Shown: positions 20,274 through 29,934, counted from the first letter of the stretch. The stretch: DNA of 64,000 nt from DCFW01 sp963790715 (GCA_963790715.1 CAWBPN010000018.1:124001-188000), one strand, 5' to 3'. Numbers and translations: made by a program. Notes: generated by a model not told the origin, from the sequence alone.

Positions 20274-23033
20274 ATGAAAAAAGTTATATTAAGTATAGTA
20301 ACACTTGCCATTTGCAGTTCAACGTTTTCACAAAATTGGCCTACTGCTCTGCCTGAAGCAAGACCTTATACTCGTTGGTGGTGGCTCGGAAGTGCGGTAG
20401 ACACGGCAAATCTTAATTATAATCTTAGCGAATATGCACGTGCCGGCATCGGCGGAGTGGAGATTACACCTATTTATGGTGTAATAGGTAACGATGCCAA
20501 TGATATTAAATACTTATCGCCACGCTGGATGGAGATGTTGCGATATGTTGAAGATACAAACAATCGTTTAGGAATGGAAACCGATATGAACAACGGTACA
20601 GGTTGGCCTTTCGGCGGACCTAACGTTTCTATTGCCGATGCGGCAACAAAGGCTATATTTCAGGATTACACATTGAAAAAAGGCAAAAAGCTGGATGACA
20701 ATATAATACCTAATGATCCCAAGCAACAAAAAGTTGCATATTTGGATAAATTGATGGCTTATACCGATAAAGGGAAAGTAATTGATTTGACCGGTAAAGT
20801 AAAGAATGGAGTATTGGAGTGGAAAGCTACAACTAATTGTCACCTTGTCGCACTGTTCATCGGTAAAACTCTACAAAAAGTAAAACGTGCCGCTCCTGGC
20901 GGAGAAGGGTTGGTGATAGATCACTTCTCACATCAGGCTGTAGCCGATTATTTTAAAGTATTCGATAAGGCTTTCAGCCAAAACGGCACGCCTTTTCCTC
21001 ATACGTCTTTCAATGATTCTTATGAGGTATACGATGCGGATTGGACACCTGAACTGCTAAATGAATTTGCCAAAGAACACGGATACAAGTTAGAAGACCA
21101 TTTCCCCGACTTCCTGACAGATAAACAAACAGATATACACACCAGGCTTGTTTGCGATTATCGTGCTACATTAGCCGATATGTTACGGCAAAACTTCACC
21201 GAACAGTGGACACAATGGGCACATAGCAACGGTATGATTACAAGAAACCAAGCTCACGGTTCACCCGGTAACCTCATTGATTTGTATGCCACCGTCGATA
21301 TTCCTGAGTGTGAAGGCTTCGGCTTGAGCCAATTCAATATCAAAGGATTACGACAGGATTCTTTGACACGGAAAAACTTTTCCGATTATTCCATGCTGAA
21401 GTATTCGTCTTCTGCGGCTCATATTACAGGCAAACTTTTTACATCTTCCGAAACGTTTACCTGGCTTACCGAACATTTTCGCACATCTCTTTCGCAATGC
21501 AAACCCGATGCCGACTTTATGTTCATTTCCGGCATCAACCACATATTTTTCCACGGTACGCCCTACTCTCCTAAAAATGACCAGTGGCCGGGGTGGCAAT
21601 TCTATGCGTCAATAGACATGTCCCCTACCAACAATATATGGCATGACGCACCTTATTTCTTCAATTATATCACCCGTTGCCAATCATTCCTGCAAATGGG
21701 CAAACCGGATAATGACTTTTTGGTTTATCTGCCGATATACGATATATGGAAGAATGTAAGCGGACGCTACCTTGCGTTTGATATAAATAAGATGAGCCAA
21801 CATGCTCCGAAATTCATTGAGACGATACTTAAAATAAATGACAGCGGATATGATGTAGACTACATTTCAGACCGGTTTATTATGGACACCGAATATAAAG
21901 ACGGTGCATTAGTGACAATCGGAGGAACCAAATACAAAGCTTTAATCATTCCGTCAACGCATCTGATGCCGAATAATGTAATTGCAAAAATCAAATCTTT
22001 GGCACAAGCCGGAGCAAAAATAGTATTTATCGACGATTATCCCGATGATGTCCCTGGATTAGGAACATTGGATGCACGCCGTGTCAACTTCAAAACAACA
22101 ATGGCGACGTTCCCGGTTGTTAAGGATTTTAATAAGACACAAGTAACGCCTATGGGCAAAGGGGAAATAATCACAGGCTCCAATTACCGCGAAGCATTGA
22201 AAGCATGCAATGTTATGCCTGAAGAAATGAAAACTACATTCGGCTTACATGCCATTCGCCGCACCGACGATACCGGTTATCATTATTTCATTTCTTCACT
22301 TCAGGCCAAAGGCGTTGACAGTTGGGTACCGCTTGGCGTACATGCCGCATCTGCCGTTTTATTCGACCCGATGACAGGAAAGAGTGGAAAGGCTCAACTA
22401 AAGAACGAGAACGGACAAACTGAGGTTTATCTTCAACTTCATTCGGGAGAATCGGTTATTCTGCAAACATACACCGATAAAAATATCGACATGCCTGCAT
22501 GGGAATATGTACAAGAACAAGACAAACATTACCCGCTTGAACACGGATGGACGCTGAGTTTCCCAGAAAGTGCACCGGCTATCAACGGTACATTTAACAT
22601 TGACACCGCGCAATCATGGACTAATCTCCCTGTAAAAGAGGCTAAAGAAAACATGGGTACCGGTAAATACAGTATCACATTCACATTGCCTGACGTAAAA
22701 GCTGACAACTGGATTCTTGACTTGGGTGATGTGCGTGAAAGTGCTCGCGTAAAGGTAAACGGACAGGATGCCGGATGCGTTTGGGCTGTACCTTACCAAC
22801 TATATATCGGTAAATATATTCATTCAGGTAAAAATACATTGGAAGTTGAAGTGACAAACCTATCGGCCAATCGCATCTCAGCTCTTGACAGGGCAGGCGT
22901 AAAATGGCGTAAGTTTAAGGAAATCAACGTCGTAGACCTGAATTACAAAAAGACGAGTTATGCCAATTGGGTTCCGATGCCATCGGGACTTAACAGCACA
23001 GTGCAACTTATTCCTGTTAATTATATGTTTTGA
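20274..23033 (+). CDS. GH106 alpha-L-rhamnosidase
   Basis: Cleaves terminal alpha-L-rhamnose, here probably from unsaturated or debranched rhamnogalacturonan-I oligosaccharides. I start at the ATG giving MKKVILSIVTLAICSSTFSQ, a normal signal peptide, not the upstream TTG. The GH106 N-terminus PYTRWWWLGSAVDTANL is diagnostic, with GIGGVEITPIYG, NGTGWPFGGP and a C-terminal beta-sandwich ending in the galactose-binding-like stretch RVKVNGQDAGCVWAVPYQL. Length (919 residues) fits the family. It is last in the GH2-CE12-GH106 operon and ends 6 bases from the convergent purine permease gene; no terminator is visible in that gap. Confidence 0.92.
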   Translation: MKKVILSIVTLAICSSTFSQNWPTALPEARPYTRWWWLGSAVDTANLNYNLSEYARAGIGGVEITPIYGVIGNDANDIKYLSPRWMEMLRYVEDTNNRLGMETDMNNGTGWPFGGPNVSIADAATKAIFQDYTLKKGKKLDDNIIPNDPKQQKVAYLDKLMAYTDKGKVIDLTGKVKNGVLEWKATTNCHLVALFIGKTLQKVKRAAPGGEGLVIDHFSHQAVADYFKVFDKAFSQNGTPFPHTSFNDSYEVYDADWTPELLNEFAKEHGYKLEDHFPDFLTDKQTDIHTRLVCDYRATLADMLRQNFTEQWTQWAHSNGMITRNQAHGSPGNLIDLYATVDIPECEGFGLSQFNIKGLRQDSLTRKNFSDYSMLKYSSSAAHITGKLFTSSETFTWLTEHFRTSLSQCKPDADFMFISGINHIFFHGTPYSPKNDQWPGWQFYASIDMSPTNNIWHDAPYFFNYITRCQSFLQMGKPDNDFLVYLPIYDIWKNVSGRYLAFDINKMSQHAPKFIETILKINDSGYDVDYISDRFIMDTEYKDGALVTIGGTKYKALIIPSTHLMPNNVIAKIKSLAQAGAKIVFIDDYPDDVPGLGTLDARRVNFKTTMATFPVVKDFNKTQVTPMGKGEIITGSNYREALKACNVMPEEMKTTFGLHAIRRTDDTGYHYFISSLQAKGVDSWVPLGVHAASAVLFDPMTGKSGKAQLKNENGQTEVYLQLHSGESVILQTYTDKNIDMPAWEYVQEQDKHYPLEHGWTLSFPESAPAINGTFNIDTAQSWTNLPVKEAKENMGTGKYSITFTLPDVKADNWILDLGDVRESARVKVNGQDAGCVWAVPYQLYIGKYIHSGKNTLEVEVTNLSANRISALDRAGVKWRKFKEINVVDLNYKKTSYANWVPMPSGLNSTVQLIPVNYMF

Positions 23034-23039
23034 CGTAAA

Positions 23040-24347
23040 CTACTGCAAAAAATAGCGCAAAATAAATAAGGCAGACAATACATAAAGTGTAATGTTCACT
23101 TTATGGAATTGTCCAGTAAACACATTGATAAGCGTATAGCTGATTAATCCCAACGATATTCCCTCTGCCACCGAATAAGTGAACGGCATCATGATAATTG
23201 TAATGAATGCCGGCATTGCTTCGCTGAAATCATTCAGGTCGATATGGCGAACACTGCTCATCATCAACACTCCGACACACACCAACACACCTGAAATGGC
23301 AGCTCCCGGAACAAGCAGAAACAACGGAGACAGAAAAAGGGATAAAATAAAGAAACCGCCTGTTACAATGGAAGTAAGTCCCGAACAACCGCCTTCGGCA
23401 ATACCGGCGGAACTCTCAACATAAGTTGTTATAGGGCTTGAACCAATCATTCCGGCAAGCGTTGTAGCTATGGCATCACTCAGTAGAGCTTCTTTCATGT
23501 GCGGTACTTTGCCTTCAGAATCCATCATTCCGGCTTGGGCGCATGCACCTACCAAAGTGCCTATTGTGTCGAACATATCCATAAACACCATCAACATCAC
23601 TATCAACAACATATTGGGGCTAAGCAATGACTTAAAGTCGAATTTCAAGAATGTAGTAGATAATGAGTGAGGCATCGATATTAAAGAGAAATCTTTCGGC
23701 AACGCGGTCACTCCCAATGGGATACCGATAACAGTACAGGCTAATATGCTTATAAACAGCCCTCCCTTGACATGCAGTTTCATCGATATCGCACTCAAGA
23801 CGACACCGATCACTGCAACAATCGATACAGGACCAAACTTACCCAATTTAACGAAAGTAGACGGGTCGGACACGATAACATTGCCGTTTTTCAAACCGAT
23901 AAAAGCAATAAACAATCCCAAACCTACAGATATGGCATACCGCAAATTCAACGGTATGCAGTCAACTATCTTATCGCGAATATTCAGCAATGTAAGAATG
24001 ACAAAGATAATTCCTTCAACAAAAACCGCTGTCAAGGCGGCCTCCCAAGTAAATCCCATGGCCTGACAAAGCGTGAAAGCGAAAAATGCATTCAGTCCCA
24101 TAGCCGGAGCCTGGGCAAAAGGCAGCTTGGCACATACGGCCAACAATATTGTGGCAAAAGCACTTACCAAGGCAGTTGCTGTGAAGACAGCACCTTTATC
24201 CATACCGGTAGTCCCCAGCACCTGGGGATTTACGGCAAGAATATAACACATCGTAAGAAAAGTGGTAAGTCCTGCAATAAATTCAGTGCGGACATTCATT
24301 GTTGTCGAATCATAGCCGACAAGTTTTTTCAACATAAGATTCTTCAT
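23040..24347 (-). CDS. NCS2-type purine (guanine/hypoxanthine/adenine) permease, AzgA/PbuG family
   Basis: Inner-membrane proton-coupled purine base importer, 435 residues with about 12-14 membrane segments. The family start KKLVGYDSTTMNVRTEFIAGLTTFLTMCYI and the substrate-site motif APAMGLNAFFAF are plain, as are the later SSPITTYVESSAGIAEGG and MPFTYSVAEGISLGLI motifs. The ATG follows directly on the TAA of the B3/B4-domain gene, so the two are translationally linked. Which purine is carried is not decided by sequence. Confidence 0.92.
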   Translation of the reverse strand: MKNLMLKKLVGYDSTTMNVRTEFIAGLTTFLTMCYILAVNPQVLGTTGMDKGAVFTATALVSAFATILLAVCAKLPFAQAPAMGLNAFFAFTLCQAMGFTWEAALTAVFVEGIIFVILTLLNIRDKIVDCIPLNLRYAISVGLGLFIAFIGLKNGNVIVSDPSTFVKLGKFGPVSIVAVIGVVLSAISMKLHVKGGLFISILACTVIGIPLGVTALPKDFSLISMPHSLSTTFLKFDFKSLLSPNMLLIVMLMVFMDMFDTIGTLVGACAQAGMMDSEGKVPHMKEALLSDAIATTLAGMIGSSPITTYVESSAGIAEGGCSGLTSIVTGGFFILSLFLSPLFLLVPGAAISGVLVCVGVLMMSSVRHIDLNDFSEAMPAFITIIMMPFTYSVAEGISLGLISYTLINVFTGQFHKVNITLYVLSALFILRYFLQ

Positions 24348-25010
24348 TTAAAACTCAATAATTTTGCCGCCGTCTGAGCAGGCATATTTCTTCAACAACT
24401 CCTGAACATAATGGGCACATGCCAAAACATTCTTTCTATCACCGTCGTAACCATTGACAATAACTAATATTTTCGTCGTACTTATTTCTATCTTTGTGCG
24501 TTCATTATCACTTGTCGGCGTACCTACTCCTCCTAATTTATCTCTATACACAGGCAGACCGTGAATATTGATTAATCCCCTACCGATTCCTTCATAAGGT
24601 TCATTCTCTTTGCCGATGCCAAGCGTCAAAGTATCTCCCTCAAACTTATTGGCATCAAACCCACCGATACTGTAACCGTATGCTATGGAAACCAAATTTA
24701 TCAAATCAACTAAAGTATCAATTTGATAAAGTTTGAGATTGTGCAGCATTCTGCGAATAAGAGCTTCACCCGAAGGACGATAACGGCTCGGGTCTTTGCC
24801 ACATGCACGGTACACTTTGCGCGTAGCTTCAATAGAAGGAATACTTTTTATAGTTTCCGTGGTATATTCTGCCTTATACTTATCGCCCCACTCTTTAATC
24901 TCATTCCACAACTCATCGTTTCGCCCGGCATTTACCACATCAGCTATCACGCCTGCACCGACAAACGACGGACAGACGGACTTTATTTCATCCGATAAAA
25001 TAATGTTCAT
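24348..25010 (-). CDS. B3/B4 (PheRS beta-like tRNA-editing) domain protein
   Basis: Stand-alone B3/B4 domain protein of 220 residues. B3/B4 is the editing module of phenylalanyl-tRNA synthetase beta and occurs in free-standing COG3382 proteins of unclear role. Recognisable features are IPSIEATRKVYRACGKDPSRYRPSGEALIRR, then LVDLINLVSIAYGYSIGGFDANK and the G-rich GIGRGLINIHGLPVYRDKLGGVGTPTSDNERT. I choose the ATG at 25010 (MNIILSDEIK) over the TTG two codons earlier. It abuts the purine permease gene. An editing or amino-acid-clearing role is possible, but nothing here proves it. Confidence 0.8.
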   Translation of the reverse strand: MNIILSDEIKSVCPSFVGAGVIADVVNAGRNDELWNEIKEWGDKYKAEYTTETIKSIPSIEATRKVYRACGKDPSRYRPSGEALIRRMLHNLKLYQIDTLVDLINLVSIAYGYSIGGFDANKFEGDTLTLGIGKENEPYEGIGRGLINIHGLPVYRDKLGGVGTPTSDNERTKIEISTTKILVIVNGYDGDRKNVLACAHYVQELLKKYACSDGGKIIEF

Positions 25011-25511
25011 AACCAATATGTTTTCAGGATTGCAAAATTAGTAAATAAATGCAGGTTTAACAAGACCGTGGTATAATTTATAATTCAGCATCTATTCCAA
25101 GCAACCATTTCCACACAGGGAGCACATCTATATCCAATCCGCTTTCCGAAATATGCCCCTCCCATTTTTTACAATATATCTAACTATGCTTTGCAAAAAT
25201 AAAAAAATATTTCAAACTATACTTCGATATATTGGCTAATTTTTATTTCTATCCAACCATGATTCACATCATATTATCAATTTTTGTACGAGGGTTTCAG
25301 GTTTCAGATCACCTTTGTTTATCGGCATTTTCGGCTGTAATGCTGAATGAATGAAGTGTTCAGGCTATGTTCAAGGTTTCAGCCGGGAATCATAAGATTA
25401 ACAGGTTTATAAATATCATCTAAAATGCACTATTATTTCCGGTACTACACACCAATAATTGCGTTATTTATCAGCATGTTAACCGTATCTTTTCAGCAAG
25501 AGGTGTATTTT

Positions 25512-25589
25512 TCACAGCTGTGAAAAGATAATATTACAGCTGCAAAAAGATGATTTCACAGCTGTGATATCATCTTTTCACAGCCGTGA
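25512..25589. repeat. Four palindromes (TCACAGCTGTGA type) at exact 22-bp spacing
   Basis: Copies lie at 25512-25523 (TCACAGCTGTGA), 25534-25545 (degenerate, core ACAGCTG), 25556-25567 (TCACAGCTGTGA) and 25578-25589 (TCACAGCCGTGA). Their centres fall at 25517.5, 25539.5, 25561.5 and 25583.5. Around the third copy the symmetry extends to a 34-bp palindrome (25545-25578, 17-base arms with one mismatched pair). A repeated operator or a fold-back element could look like this. Confidence 0.85.
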
Positions 25590-26016
25590 GAAATGGCAAA
25601 CACAACGTTCTTTCACAGTAAACACGACGTAGAGTTAGGGCAATCACGCTGGAGAGCTTTGCCAATCGCGGTTGAAAGTATATTATTTATGCGTGGAAAC
25701 CTTACCGTTTTTCCTGAATACCTTTGAATAAAAAGGATACATATTCCTTTATTAATCATTTGACATACCCTGTGCTGAATAGTTGTACATATTCAGGCAT
25801 GCAGCTAAAATCATCAATATATATCGGCATTTTGAAACATGAATAGATGAATCATATTTTAATACTATAAGGGTTGTAGGGAAATATTCAGCCATACATT
25901 TAATTGTTATTTTGTATTCATTACTGAACACCTTTATAACGCGATAGTCTTATAAGGCTTTTTTGCACAAAAACAAAAAATAATGGTATCAAAGTGAAAA
26001 TTTTATCGCTAAAATT

Positions 26017-26046
26017 TTTGAATATTCAAAGTTAACTGTATATTTG
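26017..26046 (+). promoter_or_regulatory. Promoter of the coiled-coil/zapA operon
   Basis: TTTG at 26017-26020 and TATATTTG at 26039-26046 (18-base gap) match the Bacteroidota pattern TTTG-N19-21-TAnnTTTG closely. The predicted start of transcription is about 10 bases before the ATG at 26064. Confidence 0.5.
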
Positions 26047-26063
26047 TCTAAATTTTTGGTAGC

Positions 26064-26360
26064 ATGACTGAAGGAGAAAAGAAGTTAATCAATACATTCG
26101 AAGCCAGAGTAAGGCATTTCATCTATCTCCATGATGAACTTAGAAAAGAGAATGATGATTTGAAACTTATACTTTTGGCTAAAGATGAAGAGATTGACAA
26201 AATCTCAAAATCACTAAAAGAACTTCAGATCAATTATGCCAACTTAAAAATAGCAAAGACTCTCAATGCTGAATCGGGCGGCGATGCTGCCCAAACAAAG
26301 CAACGATTGTCTAATATAGTGCGGGAAATCGATAAATGCATCGCTTTATTAAATAATTAG
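26064..26360 (+). CDS. Small coiled-coil protein upstream of zapA
   Basis: Cytoplasmic 98-residue protein, almost wholly alpha-helical. A long heptad-like stretch (about residues 10-70: RVRHFIYLHDELRKENDDLK..., KISKSLKELQINYANLK) predicts a coiled coil, followed by a short C-terminal helix (RLSNIVREIDKCIALLNN). There is no signal peptide or membrane segment. The stop is 4 bases before the zapA ATG. In Bacteroidota a protein of this kind commonly sits before zapA, and a ZapB-like partner role in Z-ring assembly is a fair guess, but sequence similarity to ZapB cannot be judged by eye. Confidence 0.75.
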   Translation: MTEGEKKLINTFEARVRHFIYLHDELRKENDDLKLILLAKDEEIDKISKSLKELQINYANLKIAKTLNAESGGDAAQTKQRLSNIVREIDKCIALLNN

Positions 26361-26364
26361 GTGT

Positions 26365-26691
26365 ATGAACGATAAAAAAATAAGAATCAACCTGACTATT
26401 CAGGGGAAAAATTATCCCTTGGTAATCGAACCTGAAGAGGAAGCATATTACCGCAGAGCCGGTAAGGAGGTTGAAGAAATGATGATTGAATATAAGAGTA
26501 TGTTTAATGCTTCTGGCATGAAAGCCAATGGGCTGGAGGATATTGATTATTATGCAATGGTTGCCATTTCATTAGCTTTCAAAAATGTAAAAATGGAAGA
26601 TAAGAACGATACTCAACCTTTTGATGAAGCATTGACCGAATTAACTAAAGAATTGGAAGAATGCTTCAAAAAAGACTCTGAGAACTATTAA
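26365..26691 (+). CDS. zapA: Cell-division protein ZapA
   Basis: Binds FtsZ and cross-links protofilaments at the division ring. The 108-residue length and pattern match ZapA: N-terminal beta-hairpin KIRINLTIQGKNYPLVIEPEEEAYYRRAGKEVEEMM, then a long C-terminal helix (about 60-105) for tetramerisation. Located between a coiled-coil gene and rny, a common order in Bacteroidales. In many bacteria 6S RNA follows zapA, but the 114-base gap to rny here is too short for a full-length copy. Confidence 0.88.
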   Translation: MNDKKIRINLTIQGKNYPLVIEPEEEAYYRRAGKEVEEMMIEYKSMFNASGMKANGLEDIDYYAMVAISLAFKNVKMEDKNDTQPFDEALTELTKELEECFKKDSENY

Positions 26692-26805
26692 TCATCAAAT
26701 TTATAATTAAATTTGGACACACCGCATTGCTATTTTTCAAAGTATTATTAATTTACATTGAAAAATCGTGATGCGTTTTATTTATATATAAAAACATAGA
26801 GAAAT

Positions 26806-28338
26806 ATGGGAAGTATAATTTTAGCGATTGTTTGTTTCTTGATTGGCGGCATCTTAGCATATGTCACTTTCAGATACATATTAAAGTCAAAGTATAATAA
26901 GGCATTAAAAGATGCCGAAAGCGAGGCTGAAGTAATCAAAAAGAATAAACTGCTTGAAGTAAAGGAAAAGTTTTTGAATAAAAAGGCTGACTTGGAAAAG
27001 GAAGTTGCTCTGCGCAACCAAAAAATTCAACAGGCAGAAAACCATTTAAAACAACGTGAATTGGTTATCAACCAAAAGCAGGATGAGGTACAACACAAGC
27101 GCCAGGAGGTTGAGAACACCAAGACAAACTACGAGAACCAAATGGTTTTGGTAAATAAAAAGAAAGACGAACTGGATAAACTGCAAGGTCAGGAGCGCGA
27201 AAAGCTCGAAGCTATCTCAGGTCTTTCAGCCGAAGAAGCTAAAACTCACCTCGTTGAAGCCATGAAAGATGAAGCAAAGACTCAGGCTCAGTCTTATATC
27301 AATGACATAATGGACGATGCGAAACTGAATGCTAACAAAGAGGCTAAGCGCATCGTTATTCAGACCATTCAACGTGTAGCAACTGAAACAGCTATTGAGA
27401 ATTCAGTTACCGTATTCCATATAGATAACGATGAAGTTAAAGGACGTATTATCGGTCGTGAAGGACGCAACATACGTGCTCTTGAAGCTGCAACCGGCGT
27501 TGAAATCGTTGTTGACGACACGCCTGAAGCCATCGTTCTGTCGGCGTTCGACCCTGTTCGCCGCGAAGTTGCCCGCCTTGCCCTTCACCAATTGGTTACC
27601 GACGGACGTATTCACCCGGCACGTATTGAAGAGGTGGTAGCAAAGGTAAAAAAACAAGTTGAAGAAGAAATTATCGAAACAGGTAAACGTACCACAATAG
27701 ATTTAGGTATTCATGGATTGCATCCTGATTTAATCCGTATCATCGGTAAAATGAAATATCGTTCTTCGTACGGACAAAACCTGTTGCAACATGCTCGTGA
27801 AACAGCTAACTTATGTGCCGTTATGGCATCTGAACTTGGATTAAATCCCAAGAAGGCAAAACGTGCAGGCTTATTGCATGATATAGGTAAGGTGCCTGAC
27901 GAAGAACCTGAATTGCCACACGCATTAATAGGTATGAAGTTAGCTGAGAAATATAAGGAGAAACCTGATATTTGCAATGCAATAGGTGCTCACCACGACG
28001 AAATAGAAATGACAAGCTTGCTTGCTCCTATCGTTCAGGTTTGCGATGCTATAAGTGGAGCCCGTCCGGGTGCACGCCGTGAAGTTGTTGAAGCATACAT
28101 CAAACGTTTGAACGACCTTGAACAAGTAGCAATGAGCTATCCGGGCGTTACCAAGACATACGCCATCCAGGCCGGCCGTGAACTACGTGTGATTGTCGGT
28201 GCAGACAAGATCAGCGATCAGGAAACGGAAAGTCTTTCAACCGAAATAGCAAAGAAAATCCAAGACGAGATGACTTATCCGGGACAAGTAAAGATTACAG
28301 TAATACGTGAAACACGTGCAGTAAGCTTCGCCAAGTAA
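26806..28338 (+). CDS. rny: Ribonuclease Y
   Basis: Membrane-anchored endoribonuclease that initiates mRNA decay. The 510-residue protein has one N-terminal membrane helix (about 3-25), a long charged coiled coil (about 30-190), a KH domain with [31 protein letters not shown] (about 208-240), and an HD domain with [23 protein letters not shown] and GAHHDEIE (about 325-425). All HD metal ligands appear present. A TAAATTTG box at 26708-26715 could give it its own promoter. Confidence 0.97.
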   Translation: MGSIILAIVCFLIGGILAYVTFRYILKSKYNKALKDAESEAEVIKKNKLLEVKEKFLNKKADLEKEVALRNQKIQQAENHLKQRELVINQKQDEVQHKRQEVENTKTNYENQMVLVNKKKDELDKLQGQEREKLEAISGLSAEEAKTHLVEAMKDEAKTQAQSYINDIMDDAKLNANKEAKRIVIQTIQRVATETAIENSVTVFHIDNDEVKGRIIGREGRNIRALEAATGVEIVVDDTPEAIVLSAFDPVRREVARLALHQLVTDGRIHPARIEEVVAKVKKQVEEEIIETGKRTTIDLGIHGLHPDLIRIIGKMKYRSSYGQNLLQHARETANLCAVMASELGLNPKKAKRAGLLHDIGKVPDEEPELPHALIGMKLAEKYKEKPDICNAIGAHHDEIEMTSLLAPIVQVCDAISGARPGARREVVEAYIKRLNDLEQVAMSYPGVTKTYAIQAGRELRVIVGADKISDQETESLSTEIAKKIQDEMTYPGQVKITVIRETRAVSFAK

Positions 28339-28368
28339 TAAGAACATCATATTTTTGTAACATTATGA

Positions 28369-28406
28369 CGCACTAAGTACTGAAAATGTACTTGGTGCGT
28401 TCTTTA
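28369..28406 (+). terminator. Rho-independent terminator after rny
   Basis: CGCACTAAGTAC (28369-28380) pairs with GTACTTGGTGCG (28388-28399), 12 pairs including one G-U, followed by TTCTTT. It lies 30 bases after the rny stop. Confidence 0.85.
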
Positions 28407-28599
28407 ATTCTTAAAATCGAGGTCAGATAGATAAAAGATGTTATAAAACATACTTTTATAATACAACTATTTGGCAGATATAAAAATACCCCTTACATTT
28501 GCATCAGAAAAAGGAAAAAGAAACGATAAAGGTTTCAGTGATAACAAATTAATTTTTAAAGAAGTTTTTAGTATAACAAATTTTTTAAAAGAAGTATTT

Positions 28600-28959
28600 A
28601 TGAAAAAAGTATTTATGACATTAGTAGCAACATTGTTCGTCTCAGCTACGCTTTTTGCAGCAAACAAGAGTTCTGAAGCAAAATGGGAAGGCAACATTGA
28701 TTCTTACAAGTTAGGAGAATACTTGAAATTGAATTCTGACCAAAGTGATGAAGTATCTGACATTTGCGATTATTTCGCTGAACAAATGCAGAGAGCAAAC
28801 AGTTCAAAATCAGACAGCAAAAAACTTTTACACAATGCAGTTTACGGTAATTTGAAACTGATGAAAAAAGTTCTTACTTCTGAGCAATACAAAAAATACG
28901 CTACAGTTTTGAACTTAACACTTAGAAACAACAATATAGTTGTAGACGCTGATAAATAA
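28600..28959 (+). CDS. Small secreted protein of unknown function
   Basis: A 119-residue protein. I start at the ATG at 28600 because MKKVFMTLVATLFVSATLFA is an evident signal peptide (cleavage near FAA-NK); an upstream TTG frame would bury it. The mature part is charged and mostly helical (KWEGNIDSYKLGEYLKLNSD, then QSDEVSDICDYFAEQMQRA, LLHNAVYGNLKLMKKVLTSEQYKKYATVLNLTL). It resembles short exported Bacteroidales proteins of unknown role with a Spy/LTXXQ-like helical look (periplasmic chaperone-like), but the LTxxQ motif itself is only suggested by LTSEQYKKY. It is monocistronic, with terminators on both sides. Confidence 0.75.
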   Translation: MKKVFMTLVATLFVSATLFAANKSSEAKWEGNIDSYKLGEYLKLNSDQSDEVSDICDYFAEQMQRANSSKSDSKKLLHNAVYGNLKLMKKVLTSEQYKKYATVLNLTLRNNNIVVDADK

Positions 28960-28974
28960 TCATAATAATAAAAA

Positions 28975-29017
28975 AGAAAGGCAGGTCAATTCATAATGAT
29001 CTGTCTTTCTTTTTTTT
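28975..29017. terminator. Convergent terminator
   Basis: AGAAAGGCAGGTCA (28975-28988) pairs with TGATCTGTCTTTCT (28997-29010), with two G-U pairs, followed by a T run to 29017. The A-rich left flank lets it also serve the minus-strand PHP gene ending at 29032. Confidence 0.85.
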
Positions 29018-29031
29018 ATTACATATAGTGT

Positions 29032-29760
29032 TTATGCAATATCTTGTTTTTTCAGTACTTTCTTAAATAGCTCAATCTTATCATTAATAATCAAAGCATC
29101 CGGGAAGTCGACTTCCTGAATAAGTTCATCCACCCACTGATGTTTGGCAATGTCAAAAGATATGTGGGCATCACTCCCAACAATTACAGGTACTTCATAT
29201 TTTTTGCAAAGACGGAGTATTTCCAGATTATTAGGTCTGGCTTTCTCACGATGTCGCACCGGATTTAAAGAACTGTTGTTTATTTCAAGCAACGTGTGAT
29301 ATTGTTTTGATGCTAAGACCAGCGGTTCAAAATTCAGCTCGGCAGTACCGTCACCTGGATGGCTAATGATATTAATCAAAGGATTCTTAATAGCTCCCAG
29401 CATTGCGCTTGTGTTTTCTTCAATTGTCCCGGGTTTATAGCAAATACCGTGTAGACCGGCAATTTTCACATCAAGCATCGGATAAAAAACATCATCCAAC
29501 AGTATAGTTCCCTTGTAATCAATAATATTAAGTTCCGCACCCATCAATAGTTCCACACCATACATCATTCTTGGCACGCAATGCATATTCCTAAAATAAA
29601 TCGGGTCACAAGTTCCGGGTATACCAGGTCCATGTTCGGTCACGCCCAATAATTTAATTTGCTTTTCGGCTGCTGCATGTACCATTTCCTGTAGCGAGCT
29701 GAAAGCATGGCCGCTTGCCAGCGTATGCGTGTGAATGTCCAATAAATAGTCCTTTATCAT
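29032..29760 (-). CDS. PHP-domain metal-dependent phosphatase/hydrolase (YcdX-like)
   Basis: Cytoplasmic 242-residue PHP protein. Metal-binding motifs in order: DIHTHT (start), GVTEHGPGIPG, GAELNI, HPGDG (about 130) and GSDAHIS (about 196), all as in the YcdX branch of PHP phosphatases. I use the ATG at 29760 (MIKDYLLDIHTHT) in place of a TTG four codons upstream. YcdX relatives hydrolyse small phosphate esters; the physiological substrate is unknown. It is a single gene that shares the terminator at 28975-29017 with the convergent small-protein gene. Confidence 0.85.
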   Translation of the reverse strand: MIKDYLLDIHTHTLASGHAFSSLQEMVHAAAEKQIKLLGVTEHGPGIPGTCDPIYFRNMHCVPRMMYGVELLMGAELNIIDYKGTILLDDVFYPMLDVKIAGLHGICYKPGTIEENTSAMLGAIKNPLINIISHPGDGTAELNFEPLVLASKQYHTLLEINNSSLNPVRHREKARPNNLEILRLCKKYEVPVIVGSDAHISFDIAKHQWVDELIQEVDFPDALIINDKIELFKKVLKKQDIA

Positions 29761-29926
29761 GATATTATACAAAATAGTTTTTAAATTGTCACATAATCAA
29801 ATTAATACCACAAAAGTATTCAATTAATCATGAGTATCAACAAAATATCAATGTTTATTTGATAGCTTATAGCTGAGCTTGATAAATATTTTGAACAAAC
29901 AAGATACAACCAAAAGAAAGATTTTG

Positions 29927-29934
29927 TATCTTTG
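29927..29934 (+). promoter_or_regulatory. Promoter -7 box of ssrA
   Basis: TATCTTTG matches TAnnTTTG. Transcription would start near 29941, giving a leader of about 45 bases before the mature tmRNA 5' end. No convincing -33 TTTG is present at the usual distance. Confidence 0.55.

Larger units (their letters stand above)
25011..26063. other. 1-kb spacer with palindromic array and no gene
   Basis: No open frame with family features on either strand. The notable content is the palindrome array at 25512-25589 and, at the right end, a promoter-like pair at 26017-26046. The remainder is AT-rich sequence with loose repeats such as GGTTTCAG (about 25293-25304, 25375-25381). Confidence 0.5.

Noticed and set aside
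23772..24377. 201-codon plus-strand frame opposite the purine permease
   Set aside because: Antisense to a clear NCS2 permease; Gln/Ser/Lys-rich with no recognisable motif.
25512..25589. CRISPR array
   Set aside because: The unit is only 22 bp with spacers of about 10 bases and no cas genes; palindromic operators or repeats fit better.
26692..26805. 6S RNA between zapA and rny
   Set aside because: The gap is 114 bases, too short for a 180-base 6S RNA, and no matching long hairpin was seen.
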